From Thermaceae bacterium (GTDB lineage: Bacteria; Deinococcota; Deinococci; Deinococcales; Marinithermaceae): 55,764 nt of DNA. The position numbers and the translations under genes were made by a program. Each line of letters begins with the position of its first letter. The stretch's first letter is position 1. The DNA lies in the NCBI GenBank assembly GCA_026985615.1, contig JALSQD010000017.1:1-55764 (forward strand). The letters are read 5' to 3'. A model generated the notes under the pieces. That model ran no database searches. It saw only the letters and a program-made list of their open reading frames with translations, and had not been told where the DNA came from. Below are positions 7,428 to 15,608 of this stretch, in pieces.

Positions 7428-8687
7428 CTATAAGATGTAGCGCGACAGGTCTTCCGATTCCAAAACCGTTGCCAGGCGCTTTTCCACGTATTCTTTGGTG
7501 ATCTCCACCCGCCCCAGCTCCACCTGGAAGCTGACCTCCTCGAGCAGGTACTCGAGCACGGTCGCCAGCCGGCGCGCGCCGATGTCCTCGAGCTCGCGGT
7601 TCGCCTGGTAGGCGAAGTCGGCCACGGCCCGGACGGCCTCGTCAGCGAAGACCAGCTCGGTGCCATCGGTGGCCAGCAACTCGGTGTACTGCTTGATGAG
7701 CGAGTTCTCGGTATGGCGCAGAATGCGCTCAAAGTCGTCGGCGGAGAGCTCAGAGAGCTCCACCCGGATCGGGAAGCGCCCCTGCAGCTCGGGGATGAGG
7801 TCGCTAGGCTTGGCTACGTTGAACGCTCCCGCCCCGATGAAGAGCACGTGCTCGGTTGAGATCGGACCCAGGCGGGTGTTCACCACTGTCCCCTCCACGA
7901 TGGGCAGCAGGTCGCGCTGGACCCCCTCTCCGGAGACGTCGGGCCCCTGAACGCTACCCTCGCCAGCAATTTTGTCAATCTCGTCGAGGAAGACGATGCC
8001 ATCTTCCTGGGCGCGGCGCACGGCTTCCTGGGTGACCTCTTCCTTGTCCACCATGCGCTCGGCCTCCTGGTTCTTGAGCACCTCGCGCGCCTCGACCACG
8101 CGCATGCGCCGCCGCACGGTGCGCTTGGGCAAGAGGCCCGAGAGCATGTCCTGTAGGCCTTGCATCTGGTCGCCCATGCCGCCGAACATGCCCATGAAAG
8201 GCATGTTGGGCTCCTCGGGCACGTCGATCTCGACGTACTCGTGGTCGTACATACCGGCCAGCACATCCTCGCGGGGCACGTTCAGCATCTGCGCGATCTG
8301 CGAGCCCGCGAGGCGGGCCGCCGTCTCGGCCACCTTCTCGGTCTTCTCGCGCATGACCAGCTGGTAGGCCACCTCCGCGAGGTCGCGCACGATCGAGTCC
8401 ACGTCGCGGCCAACGTAGCCCACCTCGGTGAACTTGGTGGCCTCGACCTTGAGGAAGGGTGCGCCCGAGAGCCGGGCCAGCCGGCGGGCGATCTCGGTCT
8501 TGCCCACGCCCGTGGGCCCGATCATAAGGATGTTCTTGGGGCTTACCTCGCGCCGCAGCTCCGGGGGAAGCTGCTGGCGCCGGTAGCGGTTGCGCAGGGC
8601 GATGGCCACCGCCTTCTTGGCGTCCTGCTGGCCGATGACATACTTGTCAAGCTCGGCCACGATCTCGCGCGGGGTCAGGTTGGTCAT
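7428..8687 (-). CDS. hslU: HslU (ClpY), ATPase of the HslVU protease
   Basis: 419-residue AAA+ unfoldase that feeds substrates to the HslV peptidase. Seen: start TNLTPREIVAELDKYVIGQ, Walker A GPTGVGKTE, the pore-loop region GYVGRDVDS, a central intermediate domain (about residues 110-240) containing a Met/Gly-rich stretch, Walker B GIVFLDEIDK, sensor regions and the C-terminal YIL tail that docks into HslV. ATG at 8687 overlaps the hslV stop (ATGA). The length fits bacterial HslU (about 420-460). Confidence 0.96.
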   Translation of the reverse strand: MTNLTPREIVAELDKYVIGQQDAKKAVAIALRNRYRRQQLPPELRREVSPKNILMIGPTGVGKTEIARRLARLSGAPFLKVEATKFTEVGYVGRDVDSIVRDLAEVAYQLVMREKTEKVAETAARLAGSQIAQMLNVPREDVLAGMYDHEYVEIDVPEEPNMPFMGMFGGMGDQMQGLQDMLSGLLPKRTVRRRMRVVEAREVLKNQEAERMVDKEEVTQEAVRRAQEDGIVFLDEIDKIAGEGSVQGPDVSGEGVQRDLLPIVEGTVVNTRLGPISTEHVLFIGAGAFNVAKPSDLIPELQGRFPIRVELSELSADDFERILRHTENSLIKQYTELLATDGTELVFADEAVRAVADFAYQANRELEDIGARRLATVLEYLLEEVSFQVELGRVEITKEYVEKRLATVLESEDLSRYIL

Positions 8688-9226
8688 GCCCCACCCCCCA
8701 CGCGCAGTACCGTGGCCTGGCCGTTGGTGTAGAGGTCGATCTCGGCCGCAATCTTCAGCGCCTTTTCGGCAATCTCGGCCGCGCCCAGCGCGGTCTCGCG
8801 TAAGAGCGCCTTGGCCGCCGCCAGCGCGTAGGGCGCGCCCGAGCCCACGGCCACCAGCGGCTCGTCGGGGGCGATGACCTCGCCCGTGCCCGAAAGCAAA
8901 AGGATTTCCTGGGCGTCGGCCACGATGAGCATCGCCTCGAGCTGCCTGAGAATGCGGTCGGTGCGCCAGAGCTTGACCGTTTCCACCGCAGCCCGCTTGA
9001 GCGAGCCCTTGGCGATCTCGAGCTGCTCCTCGAACTTCTCGAGCAGCGTAAGCGCGTCGGCGACGGCGCCGGCAAACCCCACCAGCACCTCGCCCTCGAG
9101 CTTGCGCACCTTCACGGCCCCGTGCTTCATGACGGTGTCGCCAAAGGTCACCTGGCCGTCGCCGGCGATGGCGGTCTCGCCGTCCTTGTGAACGGCCAGA
9201 ATCGTGGTGCCGTGTATGGGTTCCAT
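8684..9226 (-). CDS. hslV: HslV (ClpQ), proteasome-like peptidase
   Basis: 180-residue N-terminal-nucleophile threonine peptidase forming the double hexamer of HslVU. Seen: GTTILAV with the expected nucleophile at Thr7, then AGDGQVTFG and the GSGAPYA motif. The nucleophile is preceded by six residues (MEPIHG), so a short propeptide must be removed, unlike E. coli HslV where only Met is removed. ATG at 9226 is 7 bases after TACGGT, suggesting a leaderless mRNA. It is followed by hslU with a 4-base overlap. Confidence 0.95.
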   Translation of the reverse strand: MEPIHGTTILAVHKDGETAIAGDGQVTFGDTVMKHGAVKVRKLEGEVLVGFAGAVADALTLLEKFEEQLEIAKGSLKRAAVETVKLWRTDRILRQLEAMLIVADAQEILLLSGTGEVIAPDEPLVAVGSGAPYALAAAKALLRETALGAAEIAEKALKIAAEIDLYTNGQATVLRVGGGA

Positions 9227-9233
9227 CGAGTAA

Positions 9234-9239
9234 ACCGTA
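9234..9239 (-). promoter_or_regulatory. -10 box of hslVU (leaderless type)
   Basis: TACGGT on the minus strand, 7 bases before the hslV ATG, fits the TANNNT-N6-8-start pattern seen repeatedly in this window. No convincing -35 box is seen. Confidence 0.45.
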
Positions 9240-9295
9240 CCCCCGCATGCTTAAGCCGGTGTGAGAGGGGCCGTCTGGAACGCGGCGGTGTGTGG

Positions 9296-10606
9296 CTAAC
9301 CCCGCAGGCGCTCGAGCCAGTCCCCGAAGGCCGCGAGCCCGCGCTCGTACATCTTGCGGCGGCGCTCCCGCTTGGGCCCCCGCGCCCGCACCGGCGGAAC
9401 CAGCCCCCAGTTGGCGTTCATCGGCTGGAAGTCGTTAGGGTTGGCCGTGGCCAGGAACCGCACCAGACCGCCCAGCATGCTCTCGGGCGGCGGCGGCCCG
9501 GGCGGGGCCTCGCCCCGCGCCAGCGCGGCCATCTGCACCGCCGCGAGCCAGCCGGTGGCCGCCGACTCCAGGTAACCCTCCACCCCCGCAAGCACGCCCG
9601 CGACGAAGATGGCCGGGAGTTTCTTCAGCTCGAGCCGCTCGTTCAGAACACGGGGAGCGTTGAGGTAGGTGTTACGGTGCATCACCCCGTAGCGCACGAT
9701 CTCGGCCTGCTCGAGCCCCGGGATCATGCGCACGATCTCCTTCTGGTCGCCCCACTTGAGGCCGGTCTGGAACCCCACGAGGCTCCACATCCGCCCCTCG
9801 CGGTCCTCCTGCCGCAGCTGCACCACCGCGAAGGGCTGCCCGCCGGTGCGCGGGTCGAGCAACCCCACCGGCTTCAGCGGTCCGAAGAGCGGCGTCTGGT
9901 AGCCCCGGCGCGCCAGCTCCTCGATGGGCATGCAGCCCTCGAAGAACTCAAGCTTCTCCCAGTCGTGCGGGGTGTGGCGGCGCGCCTCGGCGATGGCCTG
10001 GTGGAAACGGCGGTACTCCTCTTCGGTCATCGGGCAGTTGATGTAGTCGGCGTCCTGACCGTACCGGCCCGCGCGGTAGCAGACGTCCATATTGATGCTC
10101 TCGCCCAGCACCACCGGCGCGGCGGCGTCGTAGAAGCTGAGGAAAGGCTCGCCCAGTCGCGCCCGCAGATCTCCAGCCAGGGGGTCCGAGGTGAGCGGCC
10201 CGGTGGCCAGCAGCAACGGGCGGTCGGGCGGGATCTCGGCCACCTCCTCGCGTACCACCTCGATGCGCGGGTGGGCCTCGATGCGCTCGGTGATGAAGCC
10301 GCTGAAGATCTCGCGGTCCACCGCCAGCGCACCCCCGGCGGGCAACCTGGCGGCGTCGGCCGCGGCCATGACCAGCGAGCCGCCCGCGCGCAGTTCGGCC
10401 TGTAACAGACCTTTGGCATTGGTCTCGGCCTCGCCCCCGAGCGAGTTCGAGCAGACCAGCTCGGCCAGCCGGTCGGTGGCGTGGGCCGGGGTCATGCGGC
10501 GCGGCCGCATCTCGTAGAGCATGACCCGCACGCCTCGCTCCGCGAGGGTGTAGGCCGCCTCGGAACCCGCGAGCCCTCCACCGATGACCACGACGCGATC
10601 GTCCAC
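9296..10606 (-). CDS. trmFO: tRNA m5U54 methyltransferase TrmFO (folate/FAD-dependent)
   Basis: 436-residue flavoprotein that makes 5-methyluridine at tRNA position 54 using methylenetetrahydrofolate. Seen: an N-terminal FAD-binding Rossmann motif VVVIGGGLAGSEAA, the family motif ELVCSNSLGGE with one conserved Cys, and INCPMTEEEY with the second Cys. GTG 10606 is preferred because TATGAT (10613-10618) lies 6 bases upstream; another in-frame GTG at 10624 would add six residues and overlap that box. It lies upstream of hslVU on the same strand; the Bacillus gid-codV-clpQ-clpY order is similar, but xerC/codV and codY are missing here. Confidence 0.94.
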   Translation of the reverse strand: MDDRVVVIGGGLAGSEAAYTLAERGVRVMLYEMRPRRMTPAHATDRLAELVCSNSLGGEAETNAKGLLQAELRAGGSLVMAAADAARLPAGGALAVDREIFSGFITERIEAHPRIEVVREEVAEIPPDRPLLLATGPLTSDPLAGDLRARLGEPFLSFYDAAAPVVLGESINMDVCYRAGRYGQDADYINCPMTEEEYRRFHQAIAEARRHTPHDWEKLEFFEGCMPIEELARRGYQTPLFGPLKPVGLLDPRTGGQPFAVVQLRQEDREGRMWSLVGFQTGLKWGDQKEIVRMIPGLEQAEIVRYGVMHRNTYLNAPRVLNERLELKKLPAIFVAGVLAGVEGYLESAATGWLAAVQMAALARGEAPPGPPPPESMLGGLVRFLATANPNDFQPMNANWGLVPPVRARGPKRERRRKMYERGLAAFGDWLERLRG

Positions 10607-10612
10607 GCCGGC

Positions 10613-10618
10613 ATCATA
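10613..10618 (-). promoter_or_regulatory. -10 box of trmFO
   Basis: TATGAT on the minus strand, 6 bases before the GTG at 10606. A consensus-like box without a clear -35; it supports the shorter trmFO start. Confidence 0.45.
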
Positions 10619-10653
10619 GCCCACCCGCGGGGCAAAGCGGAAAAAAGACGTGT

Positions 10654-10659
10654 TAAACT
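10654..10659 (+). promoter_or_regulatory. Candidate -10 box of the ABC ATPase operon
   Basis: TAAACT on the plus strand in the divergent gap between trmFO and the ATPase gene. It would give a leader of about 55 bases ending in a good ribosome-binding site (GGAGG before ATG 10722). No clear -35 box. Confidence 0.35.
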
Positions 10660-10721
10660 ACTAACGTTCCATATCTCCCCGATGCGCCCAGAGCGCACAG
10701 CGCGGGAGCGGAGGTTGCGTT

Positions 10722-11840
10722 ATGGCCAAAGTCAAGCTCGACAACGTTTGGAAACGTTTTGGTAAGGTCGTGGCGGTCAAGGAGTTCAACCTGGAAACCG
10801 AGGACGGCGAGTTCGTGGTCTTCGTGGGCCCCTCGGGTTGCGGCAAGACGACCACGCTACGCATGATCGCAGGCCTCGAAGAGGTGAGCGAGGGCGAGAT
10901 CTACATTGGCGACAAGCTCGTCAACGACGTGCCCCCCAAGGACCGCGACATCGCCATGGTCTTCCAGAACTACGCCCTCTACCCCCATATGAACGTCTAC
11001 GACAACATGGCCTTCGGGCTGCGGTTGCGCAAGGTGCCGCGCGACGAGATCGACCGTCGCGTCCACGAAGCGGCCAAGATCCTCAAGATCGAACACCTGC
11101 TTAGGCGCAAGCCGCGCGAGCTCTCCGGCGGCCAGCGCCAGCGCGTGGCCATGGGGCGCGCCATCGTGCGCGAGCCTAAGGTCTTCCTGATGGACGAGCC
11201 GCTTTCCAACCTCGACGCCAAGCTGCGCGTGGAGATGCGCGCCGAAATCAGCAAACTGCAGCAGCGTCTGGGCGTGACCACCATCTACGTGACCCACGAC
11301 CAGATCGAGGCCATGACGCTGGGTCACCGCATCGTGGTGATGAAGGACGGAGAGATCCAGCAGGTGGACAGTCCCCTCAACCTCTACAACATGCCCGCCA
11401 ACAAGTTCGTGGCCGGCTTCATCGGCAGCCCAGCGATGAACTTCATCCGCACCGGCGTCGAGCGCGAGGACGGGAAGATCGCGCTGGTGCACAAGAACTT
11501 CCGCCTGGTGGTCGAAGGGCCCTTCGCCAAGGAGCTCGAGCCCTACACCGGCAAGGAGGTCTGGCTGGGCATCCGCCCCGAGGACATCAAGCTGCGCACC
11601 GAGGACACCCCGGGCGAACACACCGTGATCCGCGGCATCGTGGACGTGGTGGAGCCGCTGGGCGCAGAGACCGAGATCCACGTACGCCTCGACGACGTCA
11701 AGATCACCGCCCGCATCGAGGGCTACGCCCCGCTCAAGCCCGAGGACCCGGTCGAGCTCGAGGTGGCCACTGGCCGCCTGCACGCCTTCGACGTGGAGAC
11801 CGAGAAGGCCATCGCCCACGCCCTCGCCTTCGTGGAATGA
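10722..11840 (+). CDS. ugpC: ABC transporter ATPase, MalK/UgpC/MsmK family
   Basis: 372-residue sugar-type ABC ATPase. Seen: Walker A GPSGCGKTTT (about residues 37-46), Q-loop FQNYALYPHM, signature LSGGQRQRVAM, Walker B VFLMDEPLSNLD, the switch His in YVTHDQ, and a C-terminal OB-fold (TOBE) region from about residue 240 with GIRPEDI, typical of MalK/UgpC. No permease or binding-protein genes are nearby, so it is probably a shared ATPase serving several carbohydrate importers encoded elsewhere (as MsmK/MsiK do). Only 4 bases separate it from the sensor kinase, implying one operon. The exact symbol is uncertain. Confidence 0.85.
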   Translation: MAKVKLDNVWKRFGKVVAVKEFNLETEDGEFVVFVGPSGCGKTTTLRMIAGLEEVSEGEIYIGDKLVNDVPPKDRDIAMVFQNYALYPHMNVYDNMAFGLRLRKVPRDEIDRRVHEAAKILKIEHLLRRKPRELSGGQRQRVAMGRAIVREPKVFLMDEPLSNLDAKLRVEMRAEISKLQQRLGVTTIYVTHDQIEAMTLGHRIVVMKDGEIQQVDSPLNLYNMPANKFVAGFIGSPAMNFIRTGVEREDGKIALVHKNFRLVVEGPFAKELEPYTGKEVWLGIRPEDIKLRTEDTPGEHTVIRGIVDVVEPLGAETEIHVRLDDVKITARIEGYAPLKPEDPVELEVATGRLHAFDVETEKAIAHALAFVE

Positions 11841-11844
11841 CGCG

Positions 11845-12879
11845 ATGCGGCGATCCGCGCCGAGTCTGAAGTTCTGGCTTGCGCTGACGATCGGGACCCT
11901 GGCCTTTCTGCCCAACCTGGTCGTTATCTTCATGCTCTCGCGCCTCGCGCCAGAGGTTTTCATCCACTCGAGCGTGCGAATTGCCGTATGGCTCCTTGTG
12001 GTGGGCATTTTTGCTACCGCGATTGGTTACCTGCTGGCGAGCCGCCTGCTCGCGCCCTTGGACGAGCTCACCCGCTCGCTGCGCTATCTCAAGGTAAGCT
12101 CGCGCACCCTGGCCGATCTAAGCCTGCCTCCGGCCAAGACCGCGCCGCCGCAGGAGGTCGCGGTGTTGCGCGAGCAGTTCGAGCTGCTCATCAACCACCT
12201 GCGCAACCTCTCAGAAAGCCGCGAAGCCGTCTTCGCCACCCTGGCGCACGACCTCAAGACGCCGATCATCGCCACGGTGCGGGCCACCTCCTACCTGATC
12301 GAGGCCGACGATCTCGGGCGCGAACAGCGAATAGAGGTGCTGCAACAGGTCCAGCAGGAGTTCGAGCGCATCTACCGACTGATCGAAAACCTGCTCACCG
12401 CCAGCAAGCTGGAGGCGACAAGGCCGCAGCTTGAGCTGGTGAACCTCAAGGCCATGCTCGAGGACCTGCGGCTGCGCTACCTTAAAGACGCCAGCAAAAA
12501 CGGGATCCAGATCGAGGTTACCGGCTCCGGCGAGACCCGTGCCGACCGCATGATGCTCGAGCGCGCCGCGGCCAACCTCATTGAGAACGCGCTCCGGCAC
12601 GCCCGCAGCAAAATCATCCTCCGCGCCGGCCCGGGTTTCTTCGAGGTCGAGGACGACGGCCCCGGCCTTCCCGCCCCGCTGGAAGCGCTCTCGCAGCCCT
12701 TTCACAGCCAAAAGTTGCGCGGGGTGCGCTCGGGCAGCTCGGGGCTGGGGCTTTACATCGCCCGGCAGGTGGCCGAGCTGCACCGCGGCGTCTTCCGCTC
12801 CTGTAAGGGCAGCCTGGGCGGCGCCTGCATCCACCTCGAGGCCAACGACCAACGCCTCTCCACCTATACCTTGTTATGA
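11845..12879 (+). CDS. Membrane sensor histidine kinase
   Basis: 344 residues. Seen: two membrane segments (about 10-32 and 45-65) with a very short extracytoplasmic loop (33-44), a HAMP-like linker, a HisKA dimerisation helix with the phospho-acceptor His135 in LAHDLKTP, and an ATPase domain with N-box (NLIENAL), G1 (DDGPG, 271-274) and G2 (GSSGLGL). The loop is too small for a periplasmic sensor domain, so it probably senses the membrane or an internal partner. Its stop overlaps the regulator start (ATGA). Signal unknown. Confidence 0.88.
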   Translation: MRRSAPSLKFWLALTIGTLAFLPNLVVIFMLSRLAPEVFIHSSVRIAVWLLVVGIFATAIGYLLASRLLAPLDELTRSLRYLKVSSRTLADLSLPPAKTAPPQEVAVLREQFELLINHLRNLSESREAVFATLAHDLKTPIIATVRATSYLIEADDLGREQRIEVLQQVQQEFERIYRLIENLLTASKLEATRPQLELVNLKAMLEDLRLRYLKDASKNGIQIEVTGSGETRADRMMLERAAANLIENALRHARSKIILRAGPGFFEVEDDGPGLPAPLEALSQPFHSQKLRGVRSGSSGLGLYIARQVAELHRGVFRSCKGSLGGACIHLEANDQRLSTYTLL

Positions 12880-13478
12880 TGGAAGCAATGCGGCTGCTCA
12901 TTGCTGACGATCACCCACTCTTCCGCATCGGCCTGCGGGCCGCCCTCGAAAAAGAAGGCTTCAACATCGTCGCGGAGGCCAGCGACGGCGACGAGGCGGT
13001 ACGCCTGGTCGAGACCCACCAGCCCGACATCGTGATCCTCGACATCCGCATGCCGCGTATGGACGGTATCGAGGCCTGTATGCAGCTCCGCCGAAAGGGC
13101 TACAACGGCCTGGTGGTTATGCTTACCACCTTCACCGAGGCCGCCATCCAGAACAAGGCCGCTTCGGCCGGCGCCAACGCCTACTTCTCCAAGGAGGTGA
13201 GCCCCGCCGAGCTGGCGCGGCGGATTCTGCGCCTCACCCAGAACCCCGAGGACACCTCCTTCACCCCGCCACCGGTACCGAGCCTGACGCCGCGCGAGCG
13301 CGAGGTCCTCGATCTGCTCTCCAAAGGCCTGACCGCGCGCGAGATGGGCGACATCCTCGGGCTCAAGGCCGATACCGTTCGCGACTACCTCAAGCGCCTC
13401 TACGGCAAGCTCGACGCCGCCAACCGGATTGAGGCTCTCGAGCAGGCCCGGCGCCTGGGCTTCCTCGATTCACCCTAG
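12876..13478 (+). CDS. Response regulator, NarL/FixJ (LuxR-type HTH) family
   Basis: 200 residues. Receiver domain at 5-120 with acidic pocket D11/D12, phospho-acceptor D56 (VILDIRMP), T84 and K106; linker rich in proline; LuxR-type helix-turn-helix from about 137 (SLTPREREVLDLLSKGLTAR) to 195. It overlaps the kinase stop by 4 bases; ATGs at 12879 and 12888 are alternative starts. NarL-type regulators are usually paired with HisKA_3 kinases; here the partner is a classical HisKA kinase. Targets unknown, but the operon suggests control of carbohydrate uptake. Confidence 0.9.
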   Translation: MMEAMRLLIADDHPLFRIGLRAALEKEGFNIVAEASDGDEAVRLVETHQPDIVILDIRMPRMDGIEACMQLRRKGYNGLVVMLTTFTEAAIQNKAASAGANAYFSKEVSPAELARRILRLTQNPEDTSFTPPPVPSLTPREREVLDLLSKGLTAREMGDILGLKADTVRDYLKRLYGKLDAANRIEALEQARRLGFLDSP

Positions 13479-13494
13479 GCGAAGTCGAAACCGG

Positions 13495-13500
13495 TAAACT
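13495..13500 (+). promoter_or_regulatory. -10 box of darA (leaderless type)
   Basis: TAAACT ends 7 bases before the darA ATG (13508). No ribosome-binding site is present in that gap, which fits a leaderless mRNA. Confidence 0.5.
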
Positions 13501-13507
13501 AAAAGCG

Positions 13508-13837
13508 ATGAAACTCGTAATCGCCGTTGTTCAAGACGCCGACGCACCCGCGCTCACCCGTGCCCTGGGCGAAGCGGGGCTGACCTCCACGAAACTAGCC
13601 TCCACCGGCGGATTTCTGCGGGAGGGCAACACAACCTTGCTCATCGGCGTGGAGGAGGGGCGGCTCGAGGAAGTTAAGCAGATCATCCGCGATACCTGCC
13701 GCACGCGCACGCGCCTGATCACCCCGGGCATGCCCATCGCCGAGACACCCGACGCCATGGTGAGCCAGCCCGTTGAGGTCCAGGTGGGCGGCGCGGTCGT
13801 CTTCGTCTTGGACGTCGCCGAGTTTCTCAAACTCTAG
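13508..13837 (+). CDS. darA: PII-like cyclic-di-AMP receptor (DarA/PstA family)
   Basis: 109-residue single-domain protein matching the c-di-AMP-binding PII-like family: MKLVIAVVQDADAP, a K-AS-TGGFL segment (TKLASTGGFLREGNTTLLIG) and the C-terminal strand VGGAVVFVLDV. Known for the family: a trimer that binds c-di-AMP; downstream effect poorly defined. Nine bases follow its stop before the DsbA-like gene, so the two may be co-transcribed. Its presence implies c-di-AMP signalling in this organism; the cyclase is not in the window. Confidence 0.88.
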   Translation: MKLVIAVVQDADAPALTRALGEAGLTSTKLASTGGFLREGNTTLLIGVEEGRLEEVKQIIRDTCRTRTRLITPGMPIAETPDAMVSQPVEVQVGGAVVFVLDVAEFLKL

Positions 13838-13845
13838 GAGAACCC

Positions 13846-14766
13846 ATGAAAAAACGACCGTTCGTTCTATTGCTGGCCTTGCTGTCCGCCTTTAGCCTGG
13901 CCCAGATCAGTTACCCCAAGGCCTCCTTCCTCGAAGCGCTGGGAGCCCCGGCAGACGCCACGAGCTTCGATTACAAGGGAGCCAAGGTGAGCCTCGAGGA
14001 GCTCGGGGGCTATCTTTACAAGGTCTACTACCAGGGGCCGGCGAGCGACTATGCTACCGCCGCCGACGTCCTCGCCGCCGCCATCGGCAGCGACGGCATC
14101 AAGCAGCCCTTCATCGACTGGATGAAGCAGAACCAGGCCAAGATCGACGCCACCCCCAAGCCCATTACCGTGGGGGTGGCCGGCAGCTATTTCTTGATCT
14201 TCGAAGACGGTGAGGGGCTGGTCTTCCGCGTGATCCCCTACGAGGTGGACCCCAAGGCCTTCGGCGAGGAAGGGCACGTGATGGGTAAGGGCGGGGTCGT
14301 CATCCGCGAGTACTCCGACTTCGAATGCCCCTACTGCAAGAAGTTCCAGCAGGAGGTGCTGCCCAAGCTCGAAAAGCGCTACATCGCGACGGGCAGGGCT
14401 CGCTTCGAGTTCAACCACTTTCCGCTCACCGAGATCCACCAGGAGGCCCTCAACGCCGCCATCGCCAGCGAGTGCGCGGCCGACCAGGGCGCGTTCTGGG
14501 CCTACCACGACGAAGTCTTCCAGAAGGGCGCGGGGGACTACGAGCAAAAGGCGCGCGACCTCAAGCTGGACCTGCCGCGGTTCAACGCCTGCATCGCCAG
14601 CGACGAAGCCCGCCAGCGCGCGCTCGCCGGACGCCAGGAGGCCATCGACCTGGGCCTGAACGGCACGCCCAGCGTCTTCGTGGGGCCCTTCCTACTGCCC
14701 AACCCCTTCGACCTGAACGCTTACGACCGCTACCTGGCCATGGCCGAGGCCCTGCAGAACCGCTGA
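13846..14766 (+). CDS. Secreted DsbA-family thiol:disulfide protein
   Basis: 306 residues with a signal peptide (1-19, SLA before Gln20), an N-terminal domain of about 120 residues without a recognised match, and a DsbA-type thioredoxin domain from about 148. Active site CPYC at 161-164 in REYSDFECPYCKKF, cis-Pro in NGTPSVFVG, and an extra Cys pair (SECAAD and NACIAS) common in this branch. It probably acts outside the cytoplasmic membrane on disulfide formation or isomerisation. RBS AGGAG before ATG 13846; the stop overlaps the trmI start (TGATG). Confidence 0.86.
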   Translation: MKKRPFVLLLALLSAFSLAQISYPKASFLEALGAPADATSFDYKGAKVSLEELGGYLYKVYYQGPASDYATAADVLAAAIGSDGIKQPFIDWMKQNQAKIDATPKPITVGVAGSYFLIFEDGEGLVFRVIPYEVDPKAFGEEGHVMGKGGVVIREYSDFECPYCKKFQQEVLPKLEKRYIATGRARFEFNHFPLTEIHQEALNAAIASECAADQGAFWAYHDEVFQKGAGDYEQKARDLKLDLPRFNACIASDEARQRALAGRQEAIDLGLNGTPSVFVGPFLLPNPFDLNAYDRYLAMAEALQNR

Positions 14767-15608
14767 TGGCCGAGCTGCATCCCGGCGACTGGGTCCTCCT
14801 GCTCGACCCCAAGGGGCGGCGCTACCTCGTGCGCCTGAGCGAGGGCGGCCGCTTCGGCCACCACGTGGGCGGCCTCACCCACGAGCAGATCATGGCTGCT
14901 GGCTACGGGGGCCGGGTGCGGACCACCAAGGACGCCGAGATGCTGGTATTGCGCCCCGCGCTCGAGGACTACGTCCTGCTGATGAAGCGCGGGGCCACGG
15001 TAACCTACCCCAAGGACGCGGCGGTGATCGTGACCTGGCTCGACCTCGCCCCTGGCGAGCGGGTACTCGAAGCCGGCAGCGGCTCCGGGGGGCTGGCCCT
15101 CTTCCTGGCCCGAGCGGTGGGGCCCGAGGGGCGCGTGGTCAGCTACGAACGCCGGGCCGACTTTCACGCCCGCGCCCGCGCCAACGTCGAGGCCTGGGGC
15201 ACGACCAACGTGGACTTCCGCCTCGGCGACCTGGCGGAGGCGGAGCTCGAGCCCGAGAGCTTCGACGGCGTGGCCCTCGACGTGATGGAGCCCTGGACGA
15301 TCATGGACCGCGCCACCGAGGGCCTCAAAACCGGCCGCCGCCTGGTGCTCTACTTGCCCAACATCACCCAGGTAGTCCAAGCGGTCGAGGAGGCGCGCGC
15401 CAGGAAGCTGCCGCTCGAGCTGCGCCGCATCGTCGAGGTGGGCCACCGCGAGTGGGACGTGCGCCCGCCGGTGGCCCACCCCCACTTCCGGCAGGTGGGG
15501 CACACCGCCTTCCTAGTGCAGTTCACCAAGCTCGCGCCGCTCGGGCGGGAGACTGCGGGCGACGGGGAGCGCCGCGGCGAGCCCAAGGGCGGTGAGGACG
15601 AAGATTAG
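14766..15608 (+). CDS. trmI: tRNA (adenine-58-N1)-methyltransferase TrmI
   Basis: 280-residue class I SAM methyltransferase making m1A58 in the T-loop, important for tRNA stability in thermophiles. Seen: an N-terminal beta domain, SAM motif VLEAGSGSGGLALFLARA, acidic motif YERRADFHARA and the active-site motif VALDVMEPW. It is about 25 residues longer than Thermus TrmI as I recall it; the extra Gly/Glu-rich tail is encoded where the gene overlaps the 3' end of the MFS gene on the other strand (96 bases). Confidence 0.92.
   Translation: MAELHPGDWVLLLDPKGRRYLVRLSEGGRFGHHVGGLTHEQIMAAGYGGRVRTTKDAEMLVLRPALEDYVLLMKRGATVTYPKDAAVIVTWLDLAPGERVLEAGSGSGGLALFLARAVGPEGRVVSYERRADFHARARANVEAWGTTNVDFRLGDLAEAELEPESFDGVALDVMEPWTIMDRATEGLKTGRRLVLYLPNITQVVQAVEEARARKLPLELRRIVEVGHREWDVRPPVAHPHFRQVGHTAFLVQFTKLAPLGRETAGDGERRGEPKGGEDED

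Noticed and set aside
10722..11840. Complete sugar ABC-transport operon
   Set aside because: No permease or binding-protein genes on either side; the neighbours are a kinase and regulator.
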